In this document: positions 1 to 12,175 of the stretch, one piece after another
How positions within the stretch are numbered: the stretch's first letter is position 1
Layout: each line of letters begins with the position of its first letter
Source of the DNA: Ligustrum vulgare
Lineage: Eukaryota; Streptophyta; Magnoliopsida; Lamiales; Oleaceae
Direction: 5' to 3'
Length of the DNA: 64,000 nt
NCBI GenBank assembly: GCA_963555705.1
Contig: OY743180.1
Coordinates: 31,900,129-31,964,128, forward strand
Program-made: the position numbers and the translations under genes
The notes under the pieces: model-generated
The model's input: the letters and a program-made list of their open reading frames with translations, nothing else
Database searches by the model: none
What the model was told of the DNA's origin: nothing

Positions 1-1557
1 TCATTGACCTATCACCAATGAATAAAACTTTTGTGATTCATATAGAATTCCTCATCAAGTTCACTTAACCCAAAGATACAATCCCATTATAAGTAAAAGT
101 CACACAACTGACCTCAAATAATCATATCAATCTCTCTAAGATTACAACATAATAACCATCATATCCTTCACACGACCCTTTTACGTCAATATACTCACAA
201 AGATTTTATATCAATCTCTCAAACTCAATAAATCTTGGATTCTGTCATTGTCACTCTTTCTACACACTACTCCATAATAAATAATCATTGTGAAGTCTTA
301 TTCTCATTTTCCACAAATCCTATCCACAAGGACAATTGCCTAAAATTTCATTTCTTATTTTTGAATCAAGATACCATCAATAATAATCTCCACAATTTCA
401 TGGTATCTACTATCATAAACTTTCCTCCGATCAGATGTATTACTTCTGCAATACTTGTACAAATCTAGGACCTGATAAAGTTTCTTTCATCAGTTTCATC
501 CAACAATCTCTTATATGATATTTTAGTATCATCAATGAAAACTTAACGTACATCAGTGAATCATTCAAATTACGATGAAACCCGATTTATTTTCCATGAC
601 TGAGATTCATCTTTCTTCGAATTCCACTTAAAACCAAATATAGCATAACTTATTCATGGAAAGTCAACTTATTTCATAATTTCAATACATCGTCACCTTC
701 AGTTCTCACCATAAGAGCAATAGCATTATTCCTTATAATTATCTCTTGACCTTTTATATTCAAATGACATTATGACAATCATCATTATCTCACATAATCC
801 CAAACCTTCAATCATATGTCCCCAAATTCTCATTTCGAATAAATGGTTACTCCTTTAAGGCATCTCACTATAAAAATACTTTCAATATCTCTCAATAATG
901 ATAACTGACTTTCCCAAATAATCATATTGTATGTAAATAATCAAATCTTTAACACATCATCTACCAATCAACTTCCAAAATAAATCAACAGTATTATCAC
1001 TTACCATCATAATTTATAATATTCTCCAATATAAGTGATCATTTCCCACTAATAATCAATAAGTTCCTAAGAATAATTAAAATTCTTTCCAATAATGCCG
1101 TAACATTTGTCTTCACTCATCTTTTCAAAATATGACTTGACATTTCCCAATATACGCATCAAGTCATCACATAACTTCATGTATACCTTGATATCCCAGA
1201 AAATCAATTCTTAATTCCTCAACATAACAATTTCAAATCATAGTTTCCAATATCAATATCTCCCTTCCTTCAATACATTAAACGGCTCAAATGACCACCC
1301 ATTAGTCATACTTATAAATATATGACACAAATCATAATCCCAAAATTTCTTAGTTACAAGACCAAACAACATTATAAATTTCTCTCAAAATAGAGGAATA
1401 ATTCACTTACTCAAACATAATATCCATTCCTTAATTCCCAATAATTAAGAATCAAATCTTTAGATCTCAAATTTCATAATTTTTCTCATAGAAGTCTCAA
1501 TAAAATCATATCACTCATAATCTCAACATCTCATCACAACTTCATAAAACTGGTTTT
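1..1557. other. AT-rich unassigned sequence
   Basis: No coding frame, repeat array or recognisable transposon terminus is visible in this very AT-rich stretch. It lies directly downstream, in minus-strand reading, of the start of a Tekay-type reverse transcriptase, so by position it should be the rest of that pol gene. Recognisable RT motifs stop near 1557, however. It may be heavily decayed pol or a later replacement. Confidence 0.4.
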
Positions 1558-2330
1558 GCCATGTCTAAAATCAATTATGCAAAGTCTCATAAAACCATCT
1601 TTCTTCTTCATGTATAGCTCCTGAGCACCCCATGGAAAAAAACTAGGTCGAACAAAACCTTTGTCCATGAGATTCTATAGTTGCACTTTGAGCTCTTTTA
1701 AGTTACGAAGGAGCCATCCGATATTATACCTTGGATACTAGAGTTGTGCACTTAATCGATGACGAATTCAATTTCTCTTTTAGGCGGTAAATCACAAAGA
1801 TCTTCTGAGAACATCTTTAGTCATTCTCGAATAACTGAAATTTGTTCGAGAGAAGTATTCACCTTAGACACTTCAATTATTGCAACCAGGTAGGCTTAAT
1901 AACTCTTATTCATCAATTGACGAGCCTTCATCACTGATAATATCGAAATAGAAAGTTTCACCTTTACTTCAACAAAGCGAAAATAGTTTCATTTGAAGGT
2001 TTAAATACCACCTTAACGTAGCCAGTGATTGAAACCTTATACCGCAATAATCATTCCATTCCTAGTATGACATCAAGTTTGTGGGTATTCAGTGTTATGA
2101 GATCTATCATCTACTCCTTCCCATTCCCCATGAGTGGGGAATTTCTCAACGCATAACTTTAGTTCAACAATTCTTCAAATGGCGTTGACAATATAAACTT
2201 GGTCTCCGGCTATTGAGATGGGTAAATCAATTTTTTCTATAATTGTGGGACTATCAAATGAGTGGGTAGTCCCGAGATCAAACACGATAAGTGCTTAATA
2301 CTAAGTTCAATGACTTCTCAACTTCTCGTT
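1558..2330 (-). pseudogene. Tekay/Del-type Ty3 protease and RT start (degenerate)
   Basis: Minus-strand remnant of a Ty3/Gypsy pol gene. The aspartic protease active site reads FDLGTTHSF (bases 2256-2282), against the usual DSGATHSF. A later part contains a SVMKARQLM-like linker, and then the RT N-terminus with the motifs [25 protein letters not shown] and [10 protein letters not shown] near 1560-1690. Order and wording fit the Tekay/Del chromovirus clade. Several in-frame stops and frame changes are present, including a TAG inside the LKELKVQ helix. Nothing recognisable as gag lies between the primer site at 2693 and the protease, so gag has been deleted. The expected product was the retroelement polyprotein; this copy cannot encode it. 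Clade assignment is by motif only. Confidence 0.7.
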
Positions 2331-2692
2331 TGGACATTGTATACTCTCATGCCGATATACCATTCATATCCATTTCTTATTTCACAAAAATATCTAATAA
2401 ACGGCACCCAATTTTTTTTTTTTTTAATAACCATTACTTTCTCACTTCCTCATTTACATAACCAAGATATACTCGTCATATTCACTGACAACATTCTTAA
2501 CCTTTCACTTTCCTACATTACACATTAGCATGCAAGAATATACAATAATTGGAACATCAAATAACATTTCATAATTTAAACAAAATTTAACTTACCAGAT
2601 GATCGAGGAAGATGCACTTGAGGCGTGACTCAGTACCCGAACCATTTTCAAATAAATTTTAAAAGTCTACAGAATCGCTTTTAAAACTCTTA

Positions 2693-2704
2693 GCTCTGAT
2701 ACCA
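2693..2704 (-). other. Primer binding site, Tekay-like element
   Basis: The minus strand reads TGGTATCAGAGC, the standard complement to the 3' end of plant initiator tRNA-Met, four bases inside the LTR edge. It fixes the element's orientation as minus and the LTR at 2709-5489 as its 5' LTR. Confidence 0.9.
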
Positions 2705-3335
2705 AAAATGTAACACCCCAAGTTCGAAATCTTAAACTTAGATGTGTTAACTTTTCTTTACTTAAATGCGGAAAAGAAATCATTCAAAACCTTAACATTT
2801 TCATTTCTATTATAAAATTTTACAGAAATTTCGACAGAGTCTCCTCTATAAATTGGACTTAGCCAACCTGTAGAGAGACATCATAACCATTTTCAAACAC
2901 ACATCTCAACTCATTCAATCCCTTTCCAAAAAGAATCCCAAACTCCACAACAATATAATTCCAAATAATAAACTTTAACAAATACAACAAGAGGCAATTT
3001 AACCTCAAATACGATACTCATACTCATTCGATAACTCCAACCAAGCAATTATCAATTATAAATAAATTAAAGAATAATTAATGAGACATTGAAATAAATT
3101 CTAATTTGACTTTATTTAAAAGGTTGAAGTGAGTATATCCTGAGTCTGCCACCAATTGCTCTCCTCGTCTCATCTAACTTGCATTACCTGAAATATATTG
3201 GAAAGGGATTGGGGTGAGTTAAAGCTCAGTAAGTAAACTTTATGCACGCGATGTATGCTCATTATATGCAATGCCTTAGACCATTCAAAGTAATTATCCC
3301 CATTTACTTTACTTTTCAAGACTTCAGACTTTCCA

Positions 3336-3490
3336 ATTTTCACTTAAATATTTCCAAAACTTTAACTTCATTTCAAGACTTTCACATCATTTCAAGACTT
3401 TTACTTCATTTCAAGACTTTCACTTCATTTCAAGACTTTCACATCATTTCAAGACTTTTACTTCATTTCAAGACTTTCATTTCATTTCCA
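3336..3490. repeat. Short tandem repeat, ~20 bp unit
   Basis: Roughly eight imperfect copies of a unit close to TTTCAAGACTTTCACTTCA lie inside the Tekay-like LTR. The opposite-strand LTR copy at 6592-9208 keeps only a short GAAAGTTTTGAAATG-rich equivalent near 8520-8580, so the array grew in one copy or shrank in the other. Confidence 0.8.
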
Positions 3491-3573
3491 TCGTGAGCAT
3501 AATTAGTGTATCTTCTAGCCAATCACAATGCAGTGGGCAATTTCCCTTATTTAAAACCAGGTTATCACTGTTC

Positions 3574-3850
3574 CACCGCATAGCGGTTTAAAATTTGCCA
3601 CCGTCAAGCAATTTTCCAATCGTCACCGCAAAGCGGTTTAATATTTGCCACCGCCAAGAGGTTAAGCAATCATCACCGCAAAGCGGTTTAATATTTTCCA
3701 CCGTCAAGCGGTTTTGCAATTGTCACCGCAAAGCGGTTTAATATTTGCCACCGCCAAGCGGTTAAGCAATCGTCACCGCAAAGAGGTTTAATATTTGCCA
3801 CCGCCAAGCGGTTAAGCAATCGTCACCGCAAAGCGGTTTAATATTCACCA
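3574..3850. repeat. 50 bp tandem array with half-palindromes
   Basis: The 7-mer CACCGCA recurs at 3574, 3624, 3674, 3724, 3774 and 3824, an exact 50 bp period. Each unit carries CACCGCAAAGCGGTTTAA and then a second arm CCACCGCCAAGCGGTTAAG. Both are short imperfect inverted repeats (ACCGC...GCGGT). The related solo LTR has only two such motifs near 8395-8440. Confidence 0.9.
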
Positions 3851-5494
3851 CTGCTACATCAATTTAATTCGGGTACGCCAGTCTCCCGCGCCCCATTTCC
3901 CACTCACACCTTTCATGACATAGAAGTACATCAATTTATTATTAAAACTTGGGATACATGCATTTTGAGAAAACTTAAACTTACCACATTCTTCATTTAA
4001 AATCGTTTGACTTCCCCAACTCAATGAAAATGCATGCTGGACGATGTAACGGCATGATAACATGTATGCTTAAACCTTCACTTAATACCACATACATGTA
4101 TAAAGTTCATAGAAGGCACCACAAGTAAATAAATTTCGAAAATATAATTTAAGCCCATTAATTACACCTTAAACATTTAACTTCAATGAAAATAGGGGAA
4201 GTTTACTTACTTGACATCCTTAGTATTTACCGTTATCTGGATTTGCAAGTGGAGAAGCCTCGGCTGCCCGTGTCGTCAATGTACCAAAGTCCTAGTTGTA
4301 CCCATTCATTCAATAAAATATACTTTTAGTTCAAAATCACCTTTTAAACTCTAAGCAAGGTTTAAAACTTCTATTTCCTTCACAATTTAATCCCAAACGT
4401 GACCTTACGCTAGGTCCAACACACTACGCCATATTCGAAATAAGATGTCAATTTCAATGTACTTTAGAACGCTTTTTCTTACCTTTTAATTCAAATTAAA
4501 TTACCACATTACATAGCTTGACCTAGCTTTATAAAATTTCCCAATAAAATTCTAATTATACATATATATTCACATTACCCAAACCTCAAATTCACATTTA
4601 TAAAACACATTAAAATTAACATGGCTTAAATTTGAAATCTGAAAATGCATATTATACACCTCAATTTTTTGTCCAAACATTTAACTAAGCAACTAATTCA
4701 AGATTTTCGAAATCTGTAATTAATTTCATAAATTGAAAAATCTGGAATTTCATCTATATCAATCAAAATCTGAAGTTTATATCTGAGGGCAATTACATAT
4801 ACATCAACATATACATACAATCCCATATATATATACATACACTAATTACATGGGTGTGTTCGGAAGGGGTGGCGTGCGGGTGTGTTGATTCCCGTCTGTG
4901 CACGCGCGCGGTCTGGAAAAGAGGGAAGAGAGACGGCAAGGAGGTGACTTACCGTGGTGGTGACGCGGCGGTGCTGTCGACGGCGAGCGTGCATGAGTCG
5001 GGAGAGAGAGACACGAGACCGAGAGATGAGAGTGAGGTCGTGAGAGGTCGAGACAGAGAGTGAGAGATCGCGAGAGAGCGGCGTGAGTGAGAGAGAGATA
5101 ATGAGGGTTAGATATAAACTTTTGGAATTTGCAACTTGACCCCTCAATTCTCTCAATTTAGAAATTTAAGTCCACAACTCCCAATAAAATTTCAATTCTC
5201 CCTAAACCTTTTCCCAATCTCAATTTAATGAAATTTAAACAACTTACTACTCAATGACAAATAGAATTTAACAAGCTTAACAAATAAAAATAATTAATTA
5301 CACAGAGTTCATAAACAATTTATAAACTTTTTAATTGGCACATCGATCGAGACGGCGCCCAAGTCCTTCCACTGCAAAATAATTCGAATTATAGACATTA
5401 AATATCACAATTTTACAATTTATAATCACAGTAACATAAATATTGAGCGAAATTTAAAATTGCACGTAAAATTGAAAAGCGGTCTTACATTCTC

Positions 5495-6206
5495 ATTCGT
5501 CAACCCATTGTAGAATGTTTGAACTAGTATCCAATCAGCAATTCCATGTGTAGGACACTGTCTGATGAGCTCGTTGAACCTTTCCCAAGCCTCAAAAATT
5601 GATTCCCCATGCTGTTGACTGAATGATAAAATCTCACGCCTTAGCTTTGACATGCGGCCATGTTGGAAAAATTTATCTACAAATTTCTGGCTCATAACTT
5701 CAAAAGTGGTGATTGTGTGTAGGGGAAGGAGTAAAACTAGGCTTTTCTTTGTCCACCAAAGAGAATGAGAATAGCTTTAATTTCACGGTGTCATCTGAAA
5801 CTCCATTCATGCGTTGTATATCACATAGTTCCAAAAATGTCCGAAGATGCGCATGAGGATCTTCAGATGGCAATCCATAAAAAACACACGAATTTTGGAT
5901 CAAGGATATCAAGGAAGTCTTGATCTCTAAATTATTAGCTCGGATTGCAGGAGGTACAATGCAGGTTCCAATGTTCCCCACAGGAGGAACCATGTAGTAT
6001 CGCCAAAGTCTTCCATGATTTTGTTGCTGTCCATTCACAGCTGCTGGCAGATTTTGTTGATTTCCCTGATTATCCTGAATTCTGTCATCTGCCATGACTA
6101 AGTCTGTTTGTTGATTCGCTTCCAACTGTTGTCTACGCCTCTGTCGAAAGGTGCGTTCAATTTCTGTATCAAAAGGAAACAAATCAAATGACTTAGTCCT
6201 TAACAT
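5495..6206 (-). pseudogene. Athila-type gag N-terminal part (broken)
   Basis: Minus-strand gag of an Athila-like Ty3 element. The start region contains FPFDTEIERTFRQRRRQQ, which matches PIDPEIERTFRQRRKEQ of the second Athila-type element at 58480-59280. Downstream, HLRTFLELCDIQR and the gag core EAWERFNELIRQCPTHGI (near 5600) are conserved in this group. Reading breaks into two frames (6206-5700 and 5695 onward), and the protein stops where the Tekay-like LTR is inserted at 5489. The product would have been the capsid protein. The remainder lies beyond the inserted element, outside this window. Confidence 0.75.
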
Positions 6207-6330
6207 AAATTAAATAAAACAAAAACTAAAAACAAAAACAAAAACTGAAAATTAATATAAAAATAAAAATAAGCAAAATAAATTTCAAAGTAAAATAAGA
6301 ACTAATGGGTATCGATATTAATTAACAGTC

Positions 6331-6346
6331 CCCGGCAACGGCGCCA
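6331..6346 (-). other. Primer binding site, Athila-like element
   Basis: The minus strand reads TGGCGCCGTTGCCGGGG, the usual Athila/Tat primer site attributed to tRNA-Asp. It is separated from the LTR edge at 6353 by a few bases and sets this as the 5' end of a minus-strand element. Confidence 0.85.
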
Positions 6347-6591
6347 AAAACTTGTTCATCGATATCTCGCAATGCAAAATATCTCCGCAAGTGTACGGGT
6401 CATGAGAAGTAATAAAGTGGACCTTAAAGTCCGGATTATCATCCCACAGAGACTGCTATTAATTACCGAAATATTTTAGTTCTAAACTTTATTTGAACAG
6501 AAAAAAGAGAGTTTGTGATTGCGAACTAAAACTAAGAAATTAAACCGAAGAATTAAATTTGCGAATTTGACTTGTTTTCAAATAAGATTGT

Positions 6592-9208
6592 TGTAATACC
6601 ACTTTTCGTTTTACGTGCTTTCTTGAATACCACCCAATTTTCATGATGAATAATTTATTTGACAATTATTATTGATAATAAGTTGAATTATTTTGCAGTG
6701 GAAGGACTTGGGCGCCGTCTCGATCAATGTGCCAATTAAAATGTTTATAAATTGTTTACGCACAATTCTATGTCTAATTGTTTATTTTAATTGTTACTTG
6801 CCATTTCTATTGTAATTGAGTAGTAAGTTGCCTAAATTGCATTAAATTGAAGTTGGGAAAAGTTTGGTGACACCTTGAGATTTTATTTGAAAGTTATGAA
6901 CCTAAATTACCAATTTATGAGAGTTGAGGGACTGAATTGCAATTTACCAAAAGTTAAACACTTAAACCTAACCTAAAATCCTCACTCTCATCTCTCGCTA
7001 TCTCACGCCTCTCTCACCCTCTCGCTCTCACGCTCGGCCCGCTCTCCCTCTCTCTCGGCTCTCACTACCGTAGCCATCACCGTCGCCGACCACGACCCAA
7101 CCACCGGCGGTAAGCCTCTTTTTCCCCTTCACTTTCTTCACACACGCACGCCCACACGAAACCGGATACACACACACCCGAGACCGAACGCACACACACA
7201 TACATAATTCGATATACACATGTATATATATATATTCTATGTAAAGAACGTATGTATGCAACTTATATGTATAAATTCAGATTTATGGGTTAAATTTCAG
7301 ATTTTTACAGTTAATTTCAGATTTTAATTTTTGTTAAATTTTCGAAATTAACCATGAATTTAGGATTTAATGATGTATATGAATGTGTATATTATTATGT
7401 ATGTATAGATGTGTGTAAATATATATATTTTGGATTTTATGTGGGCAGAAGGTATATACTCAAATTTTGGCTATGATGAAAATAAAATTTCTCAGACTGG
7501 GGACTCATGAAACTTTGATAAATTGCTGTGCTATAATATTAAATTTGAGGTGTGAATGTATGTATATATGATCATGAATATGTATACGACTATTTAAACA
7601 AATAAGTGTGATTTTTGGGATTTTGGGATAATGGTATAGGAGAGTAAACTTTAACCTATTAGAAACAAGTTAATTTAAATTGAAGTTATGATCAAAGTCA
7701 TAAATTGTTAGTTCAAGATCATTTTTGAATAAGTAATGCCTAGCTTTGATTTGTGAAACTGATAAGTAAGATTTCAAATTTGTCCTTGCACTTAGTGTAT
7801 TACTTCGAATATGATATTATATGTGGTGTTAAATGTATTTGTTATATTATGGGTCACATGAAAGTCTCAACCTCTTTTAAGAGTGTTAAATGTGATTGTT
7901 TCACTAAAAGCCGTATTTTGTTAATGAATGTGAACAATTAGGATATTTGGTACATTGACGTCACGGGCATCCGAGACTTTTCCACTTGCAAGTTCAGAAC
8001 GGTAAATACTAAGGATTTCAGGTAAGTAAACTTTCCCCTATTTTCATCAAAGTTGAATGTAAATGTGAAAGTTATGTGTAAATGACTGTCTTGCAACTTA
8101 ATTGCTTTGATGAATTTCATTTACTTTGTGAAAGTATATGTTATTATGAAGAATGTTCAAGCATGCACATTATCATGTCATTGCATCATCAAGCATGCAT
8201 TGGCATCGAAATTGGGAAGTGAAATGTTTTTAAATGAAAGAAATGTGTCAAGGTGCAAGTTTGTTCAAAAGTTATGTATCCCAAGTTTTCGAAAGAATGA
8301 ATGGGTGTGCTTCTAGTTCATGAAAGTTGCGAGTGGGAAATGGGGCGCGGGGGACCGGCGTACCCGAATTAAGTCGCTTTGCGACGGAATGTTAAACCGC
8401 TTTGCGGTGGGAAAGTGAATGTTAAACCGCTTTGCGGTGGGATCTGGTTCCAAATAAGTAATTGCCCACTGTATTCTGATTGACTAGAAGTTACACCAAG
8501 TGAGCTCACGATGAAAAAGAAGTGAAAGTTTTGAAATGTTAAGTGAAAGTTTGAAATGTTCGAATATTCTGGAAAGTAAAGAAAAAGGGGATACATGCAT
8601 GGAATTTTTGAAAAGAATTCATATCATAAGCATGCATTCATGCATGCATACTGTTTACTTACTGAGCTTTAGCTCACCCCAATCCCTCCCCAACATTTCA
8701 GGTGATGGAAGTTAGATGATCAGAGGGGAGCACTTGGCAGCTGACTCAGACAGTACCTGCTGTTGCTTTAATTAATAAAGTTAAAATTATTCAAGTTATC
8801 ATTAAATTTATTCCTTCATTTATTATTACGGATAATGTTTTGGTTGAAGTTAGTTTTGATTACGTATGGGTAACGTATTAGGGGTTAAATTACCTCTTAT
8901 TGAAATTGTCAATGTCTGTTGATTTTTGAGAAATCTTATGCTTGAGGAGTTTGGGGAATGAATGAATTGGTTTTGGCGATGATGAATGCGATTTTGATGT
9001 GATTGAAGCTTTGAATTTTGAAATGGTCTTGATGTCCCTCTACAGGTTGGCTATGTCCAATTTATAGAGGAGACTCTGCCGAAATTTCTGTACAATTTTA
9101 TAATAGATAAATGAATATTTTAATTGTGCAAACGTTTTAAATTCCGCATATAATGTGAATGGAAGTTAACACGCCTAGGTTTTAGACTTTCAAACTTGGG
9201 GTGTTACA
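6592..9208 (+). mobile_element. Solo LTR, Tekay-like family (2.6 kb)
   Basis: The element starts TGTAATACC and ends GGGTGTTACA. It is flanked by the perfect 5 bp target duplication attgt (6587-6591 and 9209-9213). No primer site, polypurine tract or coding sequence adjoins it, so it is a solo LTR left by LTR-LTR recombination. It belongs to the same family as 2709-5489 but points the other way, giving a head-to-head pair about 1.1 kb apart. The host sequence is the LTR of the Athila-like element. A degraded open stretch and short-repeat tracts inside it are not genes. Confidence 0.93.
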
Positions 9209-9979
9209 ATTGTAAATTAGTTGGGATTCACGAATTCACCTAGTCAATTAAATCAATTCAAATTCCATATTTTATTTTCTAAATATGTGTTCGATCGAAT
9301 TCACTAATTCAAATTGAGATTCCTCCCTCGAGTTTAAATCAATTCTACCTAAATAAGTCAACATTGTATCTCTATAGTGGGTCTGAATATTCCTTATCTA
9401 GATGCATTACATGCAAGAATTCACACACGATCGCGCTAATCACAAGAGTATATCTCTATCTCTCGTTCAATTACCAGATTTATTACCTAAATCTATGTTA
9501 TTAACCCACCTCTCGGATTATGAAAATAACACAGAAAATCATGAAAGAGTGGCCAGTTCATTCACGCATTAAACATAATAATAAATCAACACGTGCATTG
9601 AAGCGTTAAAATAAGGAATATGGAATTAAAATAATTAACTAGGCTACATCGTTCATCCCAACATTAAAATTAGTTACACATCATTATGAAATAACAAAAA
9701 TAATAAAAATAAACGTTAATTGAAAAACAATATAAAGAATGAAAATCTTGCACCAAGTTTTTATTCTTCAATTGTCTTCAATTCGCGTCCCTTTGCAATT
9801 CTTGATTCTCCAAGGAATTGATGATTAAATCTCTATTGTGGCTCGTTCTATGGAGAGGCAAATGTCCAGATTTCGTGCCTCATGTGTTGTATATATAGGT
9901 TTTGGATAAACCTAAGTCAAGAAAGAGAGAATTCTGTTGAAAATCGCGAGAAAAAGCCCACAGTTGGCCCAGCCGGTAA

Positions 9980-10095
9980 GCATGCGATCGCGTGGCTTCA
10001 ACCCTAACGATCGCGTGGACTTCGTTAAAACTCTCAGGTTACAATTTTGCATCTTCTCACGATCGCGTGGTATGTATCCAGCGATCGCGACTTCC
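9980..10095. repeat. GATCGCG motif cluster inside Athila-like LTR
   Basis: GATCGCG or its near-palindromic form GCGATCGCG occurs four times within about 115 bp (near 9987, 10009, 10061 and 10082). No protein-coding meaning is apparent; overlapping small open frames on both strands here are not supported. It may be a CpG-bearing regulatory part of the LTR. Confidence 0.5.
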
Positions 10096-10564
10096 ATCTT
10101 TTTTCGGCTGTGTAAGTTGGTCCCTGACTTTTAATTGCACCTTCAATCCTCAACTTCTAATTGTTGCAATTTAGTCCCCAAACTTTATCTTCTTCTCGAT
10201 TTGCCAATTTAAGCGCTCAAATCCTTCAATTCGTTCCTCCAACCTTTGATTTCTTCTCTTTGGCACCATGTAGGTTTTCCGATTGATGTTATCACTCCCC
10301 ATCTGCTCAATTTTGCTCCAAATTAACATTCAATTGTGTCATTTTTCCATTAATTTCTTCATTCTTCGTCTTTTGGGATATTTTCTACAAAGTAAACAAA
10401 TAAACATAAATTAAATAACATATGTCCTAAAACGACAATAATTTCTTCTAATTTAGACATACAGAAATGCTTTTGGTAGAAAAATACTGGTACTAGGATT
10501 GAAAAGCACTATATTATTCCTCCAAAAGAAACGATTAACAAGGGAAAAGGGAAGATGGAATGGA

Positions 10565-10913
10565 CAGGGACGGATCCCATGAAGGCCCACCTGAGATTTA
10601 AAAAAAAAAATTGGAAAAAAAAAAAAAGTAAGTTTTGCACTTTTTTCTTCAAAATCTTGTTCTCAATTAGGATTTCTGTAATCAGGTTTCTTGATTGCTT
10701 GGTTTAATTCCCATTTGCTATAATCACGTAATACTTAATATCTCATTGTAAGTGATTTTCTTTGGATTCTTTTATCTAGTTTTTCTACCGTCATTCTCCT
10801 AAAAGGAAAAAAAAAATTTCGGGGGCGCTGCCCCTGAACCCCCGCTGTCGCCCTCCCCCCGCACATTTTTTAATTTTCGTCCCCACTGACCAAACATCCT
10901 GGCTCCGTCCCTG
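10565..10913. mobile_element. Short hAT-type DNA element (349 bp)
   Basis: Terminal inverted repeats CAGGGACGGATCC and GGCTCCGTCCCTG (11 of 13 matched or better) bound the element. The flanks ggaatgga (10557-10564) and ggagtgga (10914-10921) form a 7/8 match of the 8 bp length typical of hAT. It interrupts LINE ORF1. Its 3' part, an A-run followed by TTTCGGGGGCGCTGCCCC and GAACCCCCG, is shared with the 602 bp element at 39602-40203, so both belong to one family. It encodes nothing. Confidence 0.85.
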
Positions 10914-11475
10914 GGAGTGGACTACCATCCAGAAAGGGGGGGGGTGGGGAATTCTAAAATGCGAGTGGTTTTTTAAGGAGACTGCTCCAAAACTGAAATG
11001 ATTGAAGAAGGTGAATTTATTCCTAAGTTTTGGGGAAGGCTGAAGGTATTTAGGAGGGGTTGAAGGCTGAAGTGAATGCAGATAAGTATTGTACCGAAAA
11101 AGTTATGCCCAAGGAAAATAACAATCAGAATATTCAGAAAAATCTTGGTTATTTGAATGTTTACAAATGGATGAAGAGGAAAATGTCATTAGCTTGGAAA
11201 TCATCAAAGATTTCCCAAGTTGATTTCTATAGATCAGAACTTTGATGATCTGGGTGAAGTGAATTTTAGAAAACATAATGACATCCTCACAAACAACAAA
11301 TTGATTAACACAGGACTCTCTTCATTCCAAACACAGTGAGGAGATTATTGAAGGATTGGAATATGTTTTTTTAGATAATGAGACACAGTGAACCAATGGG
11401 GGCTAAAAATAAGAAAAGCAACAAGAAATCCTAGAATAAGAAGAAGAAAATGGGGAGACTAGCAGAACGTTATTA

Positions 11476-12140
11476 ATGTCTCACAAAATCTTAATTTGGA
11501 ATGTAAGAGAAATTTCCATTTCTATAAAGAGAGTTAAAAGTTTGCTACAGATTCATCAAATAGCTGTCTTACTCATTTTAGAACCTATAGTAAAGAAAGA
11601 ACATGTCCAAGAGTATTGCAGAGAGCTCAACTTTGATCATTGCCATGCTAACTTGAATGGTGAAATTTGTGGTATGTGGAAGGAAGGAACTAAAGGTCTC
11701 ATTATTAAAGATAAAGACCAGCACATTACAATCAAAATTATTAGCTCAAAGAAAGTGGTGTATGTCACGGCTGTATATGCTAAATTCTCTGTGCAACTGA
11801 GAAGACATCTGTGGAGTGATCTCACAATCTTCTCGTAGAATATGGATTCACCTTGGCTTATTGGAGGGGACTTCAACTCTTTATTAAATAGAGAGGAAAA
11901 GGAAGGGGAAACTCTCCAAATCGCAGATCCATATAGGACTTTAGCAACATGCTTCTAGACTATAGAGTGGATGAATTTAACATTAAGGGACATAAATTCT
12001 TAATGGAAGAATTTGGGACAAACTTGATAGAATATTGGTAAATGATCAGTGGTTGAGTGAATTCAATGGATTTGAAGCTGAAATTCTCAACAGGAACACC
12101 TCAGATCACTTTCCCATCTTATTGAAATGCAATACTAAAT
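11476..12140 (+). pseudogene. LINE APE-type endonuclease (broken)
   Basis: The endonuclease would nick the genomic target for target-primed reverse transcription. Visible motifs in order: ILIWNVREI at the N-terminus (normally NVRG), LILEPIVK, then after a stop SPWLIGGDFNSLL (GDFN motif), and last TSDHFPILLKCN with the catalytic SDH-type end near 12095-12140. The open frame ends at 11838 and later motifs are in shifted frames, so the gene is dead. It precedes the RT domain as in plant L1 elements. Confidence 0.8.
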
Positions 12141-12175
12141 AGAATCTTGTCAAACCCTCTTTTACATTCCAAGCC

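Larger units (their letters stand above)
2709..5489 (-). repeat. 5' LTR of minus-strand Tekay-like element
   Basis: Read on the minus strand the LTR begins TGTAAGACC at 5489 and ends GGGTGTTACA at 2709, followed by the primer site. The same family recurs in opposite orientation as a solo LTR at 6592-9208. Shared landmarks include a GCAGTGGAAGGACTTGGGCG block and a CTACAGGTTGGCTA block. It is 2781 bp against 2617 bp for the other copy. Part of the excess is a 50 bp tandem array at 3574-3850 and a run of about 20 bp repeats at 3336-3490. The LTR interrupts the gag of the Athila-like element. The partner LTR lies outside the window, so its TSD (ttctc at 5490-5494 would be one side) cannot be checked. 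Confidence 0.85.
6353..10463 (-). repeat. 5' LTR of Athila-like element, split by a solo LTR
   Basis: The LTR has two parts, 6353-6591 and 9214-10463, separated by the Tekay-family solo LTR and its target duplication. Removing the insert leaves a continuous sequence of about 1.49 kb. The 6353 edge (TGTTCATCG) follows the primer site. The far edge (GACATACA at 10463) is where LINE coding sequence appears to begin. A GCAAGTGTACGGG block near 6390 is shared with the Athila-type LTR at 59458-61186, but the outer ends differ, so the two are different families. A GATCGCG motif recurs near 9986-10090. The outer boundary is less certain because the partner LTR is not in the window. Confidence 0.65.

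Noticed and set aside
4842..5156. Overlapping open frames on both strands in the Tekay-like LTR (104 and 69 codons)
   Set aside because: They are CT/GA-rich leader-like sequence of the LTR with low-complexity translation (SLSLTPLSRDLSLSVS); no family resemblance, and the frame is not kept in the related LTR at 7000-7260.
9912..10174. Three overlapping 60-65 codon frames
   Set aside because: They lie in the LTR of the Athila-like element, on both strands, and follow the GATCGCG repeats; no protein motif.
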